5,937 nucleotides of DNA from Pusillimonas sp. UBA6240. GTDB lineage: Bacteria > Pseudomonadota > Gammaproteobacteria > Burkholderiales > Burkholderiaceae_B. Position numbers and translations under genes: made by a program. Below the pieces are notes generated by a model. That model had not been told where the DNA came from and made no database searches. It saw nothing but the letters and a program-made list of their open reading frames with translations. The stretch is taken from positions 1-5,937 of the forward strand of contig DJWC01000152.1 in NCBI GenBank assembly GCA_002441445.1, read 5' to 3'. Below, piece after piece: positions 1 to 5,040 of this stretch (the stretch's first letter is position 1; every line of letters starts with the position of its first letter).

Positions 1-620
1 CCGATCTGGAACGCCGTCTTCAGTTCGCTGGTGACGAAAGCCGGCACGAGCACCCTCAGGGGCACTTGCGCGGGGGTCTCGAACTCCCCGGCGTTGGCCA
101 TGTTGGCGAACAGCGCCAGGTCCGCTTCGCGCGTCTGGTTCAGCATGAAGGCGTGCAGCGGCTTGACGCCCCGGTCCAGCGCTTCCTCCATGGCGATGGC
201 GCCGCTGCTGAGCGGTTGGTAGGCGTCCTGGTAGATCTGGTCGAAGACCGGCGACATGGCGTAGAAGGTCAGGAACAGCGCAATGCCGATCAGCACCGAA
301 TTGGGCGGCGAGGCGCCGGTGCCCATGGCGTTGCGCAACAGCCCCAGCACGATGATGATGCGGGTGAAGCCCGTCATCATCATCAGCATGGCCGGCAGGA
401 AAGACATCATGGTCAGCAGGACCAGCGTCTGTATGCTCAGCGACCATGTCTGGCTGCCGTCCGCATTGGAAGTGGATGTGATGGCCGGCAGGGCGGCCTG
501 GGCGAAGGCGGAAGCCGGCAGGAACAGGGCGATCAGCAGCAGAGCCGCCAGGACCGGTCCCGCCTGCGGCAGGGCGCGCACACGCGTGCTGTGGCGGAAT
601 AATGCGGCGAAAAAATTCAT
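1..620 (-). CDS. fliP: Flagellar export gate protein FliP (partial, C-terminus outside window)
   Basis: FliP forms, with FliQ and FliR, the inner-membrane core of the flagellar type III export gate. I translated 206 codons by hand from the ATG at 620-618; the frame stays open to the window edge. Residues 22-40 are a hydrophobic signal sequence ending ASAFA, with probable cleavage after A40. Strong family matches follow: FLPAMLMMMTGFTRIIIVLGLLRNA (in two pieces, residues 74-98), a PPN motif at 105-107, and LFLTFYAMSPV at 115-125. The readable end, SELKTAFQI, is also typical of FliP. Full-length FliP is about 245-265 residues, so roughly 40-60 are missing, including the methionine-rich plug loop. 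The chosen ATG is the first start after an in-frame TGA at 656-654. It lies 22 nt after the fliO stop and has no visible Shine-Dalgarno sequence. The signal-peptide n-region is rather long, so the GTG at codon 14 (581-579) is an alternative start. The family call is secure; the start is less so. Confidence 0.96.
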   Translation of the reverse strand, partial: MNFFAALFRHSTRVRALPQAGPVLAALLLIALFLPASAFAQAALPAITSTSNADGSQTWSLSIQTLVLLTMMSFLPAMLMMMTGFTRIIIVLGLLRNAMGTGASPPNSVLIGIALFLTFYAMSPVFDQIYQDAYQPLSSGAIAMEEALDRGVKPLHAFMLNQTREADLALFANMANAGEFETPAQVPLRVLVPAFVTSELKTAFQI

Positions 621-642
621 GAGGAAAGCCGGTGGATGGTGT

Positions 643-993
643 TCAGCGGCCCTTCAGGACCTTGCGCAGCGCCAGGGCGAACGCCGGCGATTCGGCGGAG
701 CCGCCGGACGGCGGCGCAGCGGGCTCGGCCGGCATGCCGGGCGCGAGCGGCGGCAGCGTATGAAGCAGGGAAATCTGCTGAGCCGTGACGCCCAGCACCA
801 GGCGGGCGTCCTCGACCTGCACCACGCTGACGAAGCTGCGCCCGCCCAGGCTCTGGCTGCCCAGCACCTTGATGGCTTGCGGGTTGGCCGAGCGCAGCCA
901 GCCGGACCTGCGCATGGCCCAGGCGCAGGCCAGGATCATGGCGACGATGAATATCAGACTGATGATCAGGCGCAGGACGGCGGCTTCGCTCAT
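643..993 (-). CDS. fliO: Flagellar biosynthesis protein FliO
   Basis: FliO is a small membrane protein that stabilises and helps assemble the FliP ring of the flagellar export gate; it is an assembly factor and not part of the finged-out mature core. The 116-residue product has one transmembrane helix at about residues 6-26, followed by a positively charged stretch (MRRSGWLR) that predicts a cytoplasmic C-terminal part. Residues 40-80 form the compact conserved FliO region, beginning IKVLGSQSLGGRSFVSVVQV, with LVLGVT and ISLLHTL further on. The tail from residue 81 to about 105 is rich in Pro, Ala and Ser and looks disordered; the last residues are basic (LRKVLKGR). The length is usual for the family. 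The gene starts 7 nt after the fliN stop and is followed closely by fliP, which is the standard order. The only purine-rich stretch before the start is a short GAG within the end of fliN, so translation is probably coupled. Confidence 0.95.
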   Translation of the reverse strand: MSEAAVLRLIISLIFIVAMILACAWAMRRSGWLRSANPQAIKVLGSQSLGGRSFVSVVQVEDARLVLGVTAQQISLLHTLPPLAPGMPAEPAAPPSGGSAESPAFALALRKVLKGR

Positions 994-1000
994 GGCGCGC

Positions 1001-1555
1001 TCAGCGGCGGCTGTTCAGCCGGTTGATGCGGTCGGAAGGCGTGATGATGTCGGTGACGCGTATGCCGTATTTTTCATCCACCACCACGACTTCCCCTTGC
1101 GCGATCAGGTAGCCGTTCACATAGATATCCATCGGTTCGCCGGCCAGCCCGTCCAGTTCCACGACCGACCCCTGGCCCAATTGCAGAATGTTCTTGATCG
1201 TCAACCGCGTGCGCCCCAGTTCCACGGACAGTTGCACGGGAATGTCCATGATCATGTCGATGTCGCTGTCGCCGTCCATCGATGCGTTCTGGGACAGCGG
1301 CTGGAATACTTGGGCCGCCGCGGGCACGGCGGCGGCCCCCAGATCGGATGCCGCCGCCGGCGGCGCGGCGTTCTGGGCGGCGGTCTGTTCCGCCAGAGCG
1401 CTGGCCCAGTCGTCGGCGGCCTGGGTCAAGCCGTCGGCCTGGGTCGCCTGCTGGCGGGTATGGGCCGCCTGCTCGGACAGCGCGGCGGCCCAATCGATGC
1501 CCATGTCGTCGGGCGTTTCGTTTTCTTTGGCGAAATCGTTGTCGGATTCAGTCAT
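1001..1555 (-). CDS. fliN: Flagellar motor switch protein FliN (with long N-terminal extension)
   Basis: FliN is the most abundant C-ring protein. It forms the lower ring with FliM, takes part in rotation switching and docks FliH-FliI for export. Residues 101-184 are a clear SpoA/surface-presentation domain: DIPVQLSVELGRTRLTIKN, then ILQLGQGSVVELD, GEPMDIYVNGYLIAQGEVVV and VTDIITPSDRI. The protein has 184 residues against 137 in Escherichia coli; the extra length is in an Ala/Gln-rich, acidic N-terminal region (residues 1-100) that looks disordered. Within it a D-W-A-x-A-L-x-E-Q motif, found once in the N-termini of many FliN proteins, occurs twice (residues 21-31 and 49-59). The ATG lies 10 nt after the fliM stop with no good Shine-Dalgarno sequence, suggesting coupling to fliM. 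The C-terminal domain makes the identity firm; the role of the extension is unknown. Confidence 0.97.
   Translation of the reverse strand: MTESDNDFAKENETPDDMGIDWAAALSEQAAHTRQQATQADGLTQAADDWASALAEQTAAQNAAPPAAASDLGAAAVPAAAQVFQPLSQNASMDGDSDIDMIMDIPVQLSVELGRTRLTIKNILQLGQGSVVELDGLAGEPMDIYVNGYLIAQGEVVVVDEKYGIRVTDIITPSDRINRLNSRR
1379..1495 (-). repeat. Two imperfect copies of a DWAxALxEQ motif inside fliN
   Basis: Copy 1 (1495-1463, residues 21-31) encodes DWAAALSEQAA. Copy 2 (1411-1379, residues 49-59) encodes DWASALAEQTA. They agree at 8 of 11 residues and, by my count, 24 of 33 bases, with starts 84 nt (28 codons) apart. The DNA differences are spread through the copies, including silent changes, so this is not a fresh tandem duplication. 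The motif resembles the short N-terminal segment seen once in many FliN proteins (for example WAEALSEQ in Escherichia coli FliN, from memory). Confidence 0.8.
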
Positions 1556-1565
1556 TTCGGTGTAC

Positions 1566-2558
1566 TCAAGAGAAGTCGTTTTCGGAGTTCGCCAGTATTT
1601 TTTTCACGCGCAGGGCATAGCGTCCATTGAAAGTGCCGTAGCCGCATTCCATGACCGGGACGCCGTCCACATGCGCCGTAATGGTGGCGGGAATCTCGAT
1701 CGGCAGGATATCGTTGACCTTCAGCTTCATGAGCTGGGCGACGGTGGTGTCGACGCGCGCGAATTCCGCCGACAGCTCCACGTCGGCGTTGCGCACCTGG
1801 CGGGATAGCTGATTCATCCAGCGCTGGTCTATGGCTTCGACATTGGCATCCTGCAAGGGCCGGGTAAGCAGGTCGCGCACCGGCTCTATCATGGAATAGG
1901 GCAGGCAGATGCTCAGATTGCCGCCGCTCGCGCCCAGTTCGATATTGAAGGAGCTGACCACCACGATTTCATTGCCGCTGGTCACGCTGGCGAACTTGGT
2001 ATGCATTTCCGAGCGTATGTACTCGAACTCCACCGGATAGACCCGTTCCCATCCCCTGCCGTAGCTGCTCAGCGTGATATTCAGCAGGCGGCGGATGATG
2101 CGCTGCTCGGTGATGGTGAAGTCGCGTCCCTCCACCCGCGTGTTGTAGCGCCCATGGCCGCCGAACATGCTGTCTATCACCAGAAACACCAGGTTGGGGT
2201 CGAAAGTGAAAAGGGCCACGCCGCGCAGCGGCTTCATGGCGACCATGTTCAGGTTGCTGGGAACAGGCAGATTTCGTTCGAAGTCCGAGTACTTCTGTAT
2301 GCGTATCGAGCCCACCGTAATATCGGCGTTGCGGCGCATGAAGGACAGCAGGGAGGAGCGCAGGCGGCGCGCGAAGCGTTCATTGATGAGCTCCAGGGTC
2401 TGCATCCTGTGGCGCACCACCCGGTCGGGAGAGCTCAAGTCATAAGGACGTATGCCGCTGGTATCTTGCTCGACCGGGGCCTTTTCGGTATTCTCGCCCG
2501 TTACGCCCGCCAGCAGGGCATCGACTTCGTCCTGAGACAGTAAGCTTTGGTATGACAT
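1566..2558 (-). CDS. fliM: Flagellar motor switch protein FliM
   Basis: FliM is the C-ring protein that binds phosphorylated CheY and transmits the switch signal to FliG. The 330-residue product has the usual length. The N-terminal LLSQDEVDALLAG (residues 6-18) is the CheY-P-binding segment and is intact. The middle CheC-like domain (about 40-235) has the hallmark GGHGR at 133-137, in the place of the family GGxGR motif that contacts FliG, followed by VEGRDFTITEQRIIRRLL. It also contains RSEMHTKFA and LPYSMIEPVRDLL, both very typical of proteobacterial FliM. Residues 255-325 form the C-terminal SpoA domain that pairs with FliN, ending near FNGRYALRVKKIL. The start ATG shares one base with the fliL stop (TAATG at 2560-2556), so termination-reinitiation coupling is likely; no separate Shine-Dalgarno sequence is evident. 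Nothing suggests a lost function. Confidence 0.98.
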   Translation of the reverse strand: MSYQSLLSQDEVDALLAGVTGENTEKAPVEQDTSGIRPYDLSSPDRVVRHRMQTLELINERFARRLRSSLLSFMRRNADITVGSIRIQKYSDFERNLPVPSNLNMVAMKPLRGVALFTFDPNLVFLVIDSMFGGHGRYNTRVEGRDFTITEQRIIRRLLNITLSSYGRGWERVYPVEFEYIRSEMHTKFASVTSGNEIVVVSSFNIELGASGGNLSICLPYSMIEPVRDLLTRPLQDANVEAIDQRWMNQLSRQVRNADVELSAEFARVDTTVAQLMKLKVNDILPIEIPATITAHVDGVPVMECGYGTFNGRYALRVKKILANSENDFS

Positions 2559-3040
2559 TACTGGATCACGAAAGCTGTGAACAATACGGCATTGATTCCG
2601 GGGCCCTGGGGCTGCGGCAGGTAAGGCTCTTCGATCTTCTCCTTGATCAGGGCGACCAGGCTGGCGCGACCCTCGGGCGTCTGCACATGGTCCGCTTTCT
2701 GCTCCGACAGCACGCGCAGTATGCGGTCGCGCACTTCGGGCATGTATTCGACGATCAGCCTGCGCGAGGGTTCGTCTTCCAGGCGCAGCGTGATGGCGAC
2801 ATACAAGATGCGGTTGTTGCGCTCCGTGCGCAAGGTGACCGTGAAGGGCTCCAGCGGGGTGAAGATGGGCTTGGCCGCGGTCTCGGGCTTCGATTCAGGC
2901 GCCGCCTTATCGCTGGATGCCGTCTGCCCGACCCTGGTCGAATAGAACAAGGTGCCGCCCACGCTGGCGGCGACGATAAGGACGATCGCCGCTAACGATT
3001 TGACTAGCTTGGCGATCTTTTGGGGTTCATTCTTGGCCAT
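2558..3040 (-). CDS. fliL: Flagellar basal body-associated protein FliL
   Basis: FliL is a single-pass inner-membrane protein that surrounds or supports the stator units and improves torque or swarming in several bacteria. The 160-residue product has a short basic cytoplasmic N-terminus (MAKNEPQKIAKLVK), a transmembrane helix at about 14-33, a Ser/Ala/Pro/Lys linker (about 38-58) and a periplasmic FliL domain. The domain starts with PIFTPLEPFTVTLR (58-71) and includes RILYVAITLRLED, EVRDRILRVLS and the closing NAVLFTAFVIQ. Length and layout fit the family. It is the first gene after the 149-nt gap and may head a second transcript. The ATG at 3040-3038 has a pyrimidine-rich leader with no Shine-Dalgarno match in the usual window, and no alternative start close by fits better. 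The stop overlaps the fliM start by one base. Confidence 0.95.
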   Translation of the reverse strand: MAKNEPQKIAKLVKSLAAIVLIVAASVGGTLFYSTRVGQTASSDKAAPESKPETAAKPIFTPLEPFTVTLRTERNNRILYVAITLRLEDEPSRRLIVEYMPEVRDRILRVLSEQKADHVQTPEGRASLVALIKEKIEEPYLPQPQGPGINAVLFTAFVIQ

Positions 3041-3189
3041 GGCGTTTGGCGAGCGGGAATCGAGGGAATACTCTGTTGGGTAAGGGATGAGCCGCTACAT
3101 TGTGCCGCAAGGCGGCCAGGGCGATGGACTCGAATAGGGGACTGAAAACTCGCTAGCTTGGCAATTTGGCGGGCAATCGCTGGGCATGG
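3041..3189 (-). other. fliK-fliL intergenic region, possible promoter region
   Basis: This 149-nt stretch is the only sizeable gap in the block; all other junctions are overlaps or gaps of 7-22 nt. It contains a degenerate two-armed match to the FlhD4C2 site (listed separately), a weak -10-like CACAAT at 3104-3099, and a small perfect hairpin at 3116-3104 (GCCGC, loop of three, GCGGC). The hairpin has no following T-run, so I do not call a terminator. The last 50 nt before fliL are pyrimidine-rich and include an imperfect direct repeat of ATTCCC with CTCG (3066-3050). A 30-codon frame (3187-3095) has no recognisable product. No sigma-28 or sigma-54 consensus was found by eye. Confidence 0.6.
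3123..3166 (-). promoter_or_regulatory. Putative FlhD4C2-type activator site upstream of fliL
   Basis: I compared the gap with the enteric FlhD4C2 half-site as I remember it, AA(C/T)G(C/G)-N2-3-AAATA(A/G)CG, present as an inverted pair 10-12 nt apart. On the minus strand 3166-3151 reads AATTGCCAAGCTAGCG and matches 10 of 13 fixed positions with an N3 gap. The opposing arm on the plus strand at 3123-3139 reads GATGGACTCGAATAGGG and also matches 10 of 13, but needs an N4 gap. The arms are 11 nt apart. A weak -10 (CACAAT, 4 of 6) lies at 3104-3099, so the site would sit just upstream of a poor -35, as expected for class 2 flagellar promoters. In enterics, fliL is an FlhDC-dependent promoter. The match was found by eye in a short region and could be chance. 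Confidence 0.35.
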
Positions 3190-4575
3190 TCAGGCAAAGG
3201 TGTCGACCAGGGCATTGGGCGCCGCTGTGCGGGCGCGCGGCGCGGGCGCGGCGGCGCCGGCGATGCCGCCGGCATAGTCCGGCCCGCCTTCGTTCCCCCG
3301 GCGATCGCCGCTGCCGGACGACGGGTCGCCAAAAGCCTGGCCCGCCTGCCCGTGGTCGCTGACGCTGGCCTGCCCCAGCGACAGGCCCGACTGCGCCAGC
3401 AATTGCTGCAATTGGGGCAGGGCATTCTCCACGGCTTGACGGACTGCCGCATGGGGCGACACAAAAGCAGCATTGGCGACGCTGTCCTGAATATTGATGG
3501 AAATGCGCAAAGGCCCGAGTTCGGGCGGATCGAGGCGCAATTCGGCGGTATGCGGCGTCTTGCCATCCGCGGACTGGACGATGGACAGAAACTGCCGTCC
3601 GAACTCCATGCCCCATTGCGAGCTTTGCAGCGGCGAGGCCATGGCCAATGGCGCCGATGGCGCGGCCAGGCTTGCGGGACCCTGAAGCATCGGGCTCAGC
3701 GCCGGCGACAACTGCGCGGAGGCGGCTGCGCCCGAAGATGCGTTCGCTTCGGCCGCCGTGGGAAGCAGGCCCGCTTCCGCAACCAGGCCGGAAGGCGTTT
3801 CGCTGGCGGCGCGGCTTGTACCGGCGATGATGAAGTCGGGCATGGACACCAGCCTGGCCTGGCCCTGCTCGGCGGCCTGCATGCGCGCCTGCATGGCCAG
3901 AACGGCCTGACGGGCGCCGGCCAGGCTGGCGGCCTTGCCTGGCGCCGCGGAGAAACGCGGCGAGGGAAGGCGGGCCTGCGCATCGTCCCGGCCGGTGGGG
4001 GCGGATGCCTTGAGCCCCGCCATTGCGCCCACGAGCGCGTCCGATTCAGCTGCGGCCTGTCCGGGTGATTTCAGCCTGCCCGAATCCGCCTCCGCCCTTC
4101 CATGAATGGCGGCGTTTTCCAGCGCATCCAGCGCGGCGCCCTGGGCCGGCAGGCCGGAGGGGCCGCGATCGGCGCCGGCCGCCCGCCCTGGCGCCGATCC
4201 GTGGGCGTTTGGGGATTGCTGCACGGCCGCGGCTTCGGCCGCGATATTCAGCGCGATCTGCGGCAGGTTGGCGCCCGTCACAGCGCCGTCCGGCGCTGCG
4301 TCCGCATCGCTTGCGGCGTCAGCATTGTTTTTGGCGGCTGTGTTCGCGCGCCGGCCCGCAGGGCTTTGCCCTGGCAAAGCCGCGTCGTCCGCGCCGCTCT
4401 GCGCCGATGAAGGGCGGGCGGCATCTTTGCCCGCCGGTGTTTTTTCATGGGTTTGCGTGTGAATGGCGTGCTGGCGGTTCAATACGCTGGAGAAGCCGCT
4501 ATCCGCCTGATCGCTTTGGTTGCGGCCGGAAGGGGTGTTCGAGGGCAGGGCGGCGGATATCATGGCGGTATTCAT
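3190..4575 (-). CDS. fliK: Flagellar hook-length control protein FliK
   Basis: FliK is an exported molecular ruler: it measures the growing hook and then makes FlhB switch export from hook to filament subunits. The 461-residue product is recognisable mainly from its C-terminal Flg_hook domain at about 319-411. This begins SQWGMEFGRQFLSIVQS, contains the hallmark AELRLDPPELGPLRISI (344-360), and continues through HAAVRQAVENALPQLQQLLAQSGLSLGQASVS. Residues 1-300 are low-complexity, rich in Ala, Ser, Pro, Gly and Gln, with no cysteine, as expected for the secretion signal and ruler part. A Gly/Ser-rich and then Ala/Pro-rich tail (412-461) follows the domain. The length is within the wide family range (405 in Salmonella). 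The ATG at 4575-4573 is 9 nt after the fliJ stop and has an AGGA ribosome-binding site; Met5 is a less likely alternative. Confidence 0.95.
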   Translation of the reverse strand: MNTAMISAALPSNTPSGRNQSDQADSGFSSVLNRQHAIHTQTHEKTPAGKDAARPSSAQSGADDAALPGQSPAGRRANTAAKNNADAASDADAAPDGAVTGANLPQIALNIAAEAAAVQQSPNAHGSAPGRAAGADRGPSGLPAQGAALDALENAAIHGRAEADSGRLKSPGQAAAESDALVGAMAGLKASAPTGRDDAQARLPSPRFSAAPGKAASLAGARQAVLAMQARMQAAEQGQARLVSMPDFIIAGTSRAASETPSGLVAEAGLLPTAAEANASSGAAASAQLSPALSPMLQGPASLAAPSAPLAMASPLQSSQWGMEFGRQFLSIVQSADGKTPHTAELRLDPPELGPLRISINIQDSVANAAFVSPHAAVRQAVENALPQLQQLLAQSGLSLGQASVSDHGQAGQAFGDPSSGSGDRRGNEGGPDYAGGIAGAAAPAPRARTAAPNALVDTFA

Positions 4576-4582
4576 TGCGAGT

Positions 4583-4586
4583 TCCT
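4583..4586 (-). promoter_or_regulatory. Ribosome-binding site of fliK
   Basis: On the minus strand AGGA (4586-4583) overlaps the fliJ stop codon (TAG, 4587-4585) and lies 7 nt before the fliK ATG. This supports the annotated fliK start over the Met four codons later. Confidence 0.6.
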
Positions 4587-5040
4587 AGTGTGCCGGCCGC
4601 AAGCGGCGGTACATGGCGGCGGAATTCTCGTCGGCCGCCAGTTGTTCGGCCCGGTTTTCCTGAGCCAGCCGCTGCTGCACCTGGCGGGTTTGCAGCGCCT
4701 CGTACGAGTTCAGGCGCCGCTTTTCCGCATACCAGCTTCGGCGCCCATCTTCGAGTCTGCTGTCGATTTGCGCCACGATCCTATTTTGCTGTGAAATGGC
4801 TTCATCCAAAGTGGCGATAAACTGCCTAAAGTTATGGTAATTCGACGCCGACAGCCCCGCTTCCGTCGCTTTTTGCAAGCGCTCCGCATAATCCTGGCGG
4901 TAGGTTTGCAGGGCGGATAGCTGCGATTCGGCGTTGTTGCGTTCGGCGGTCAATTGCTGCAGCATCCTGCCCGCTTTGTCGGCATTGTCCTTGGCCAGAT
5001 CTATCAAGACGGGCAAAGAGGAAGACTCGGCTTTAGCCAT
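4585..5040 (-). CDS. fliJ: Flagellar export protein FliJ
   Basis: FliJ is a soluble coiled-coil protein that sits in the centre of the FliI hexamer, like the gamma subunit of F1-ATPase, links it to the export gate protein FlhA, and helps recycle export chaperones. The 151-residue product has the usual length (147 in Escherichia coli) and is rich in Gln, Glu, Arg, Ala and Leu. It shows two long amphipathic helices, about 11-62 and 70-137, separated by a short turn near GLSASNYHN (62-70). The second helix carries the conserved stretch WYAEKRRLNSYEAL (103-116). It starts inside the fliI gene (8-nt overlap) and has a GGAG ribosome-binding site at 5050-5047. Coiled-coil families are weakly conserved, but pattern, length and position between fliI and fliK agree. 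Confidence 0.95.
   Translation of the reverse strand: MAKAESSSLPVLIDLAKDNADKAGRMLQQLTAERNNAESQLSALQTYRQDYAERLQKATEAGLSASNYHNFRQFIATLDEAISQQNRIVAQIDSRLEDGRRSWYAEKRRLNSYEALQTRQVQQRLAQENRAEQLAADENSAAMYRRLRPAH

Noticed and set aside
66..602. Long plus-strand frame antisense to fliP, and similar plus-strand frames across the window
   Set aside because: They run opposite to well-supported flagellar genes, are rich in Arg, His, Gln, Gly and Ala as expected from GC-rich reverse-strand translation, and show no recognisable domain.
3104..3116. Small perfect hairpin (GCCGC-CTT-GCGGC on the minus strand) after fliK, considered as an intrinsic terminator
   Set aside because: The stem is only 5 bp and no T-run follows in either direction; short GC stems are common in DNA of this composition.
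3105..3120. Possible sigma-54 promoter (TGGC...TTGC on the minus strand at 3118-3107)
   Set aside because: Only 4 nt separate TGGC and TTGC, whereas the -24/-12 geometry needs 7 nt between them.
3095..3187. A 30-codon minus-strand frame between fliK and fliL (starting MPSDCPP)
   Set aside because: It has no ribosome-binding site at a sensible distance, no recognisable family and an odd composition; it also overlaps the putative FlhDC site.
3153..3616. Alternative minus-strand frames overlapping the fliK 3' end, considered as a frameshifted extension of FliK
   Set aside because: The annotated fliK frame contains the complete Flg_hook domain and a normal stop at 3192-3190; the other frames are Arg/Pro-rich shadows.
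4228..4243. Perfect 6-bp stem with a TTCG tetraloop (plus strand) inside fliK
   Set aside because: It lies in the middle of a coding region, on the strand opposite to transcription, in a run of Ala/Glu codons where GC palindromes arise easily; there is no T-run or neighbouring gene it could serve.
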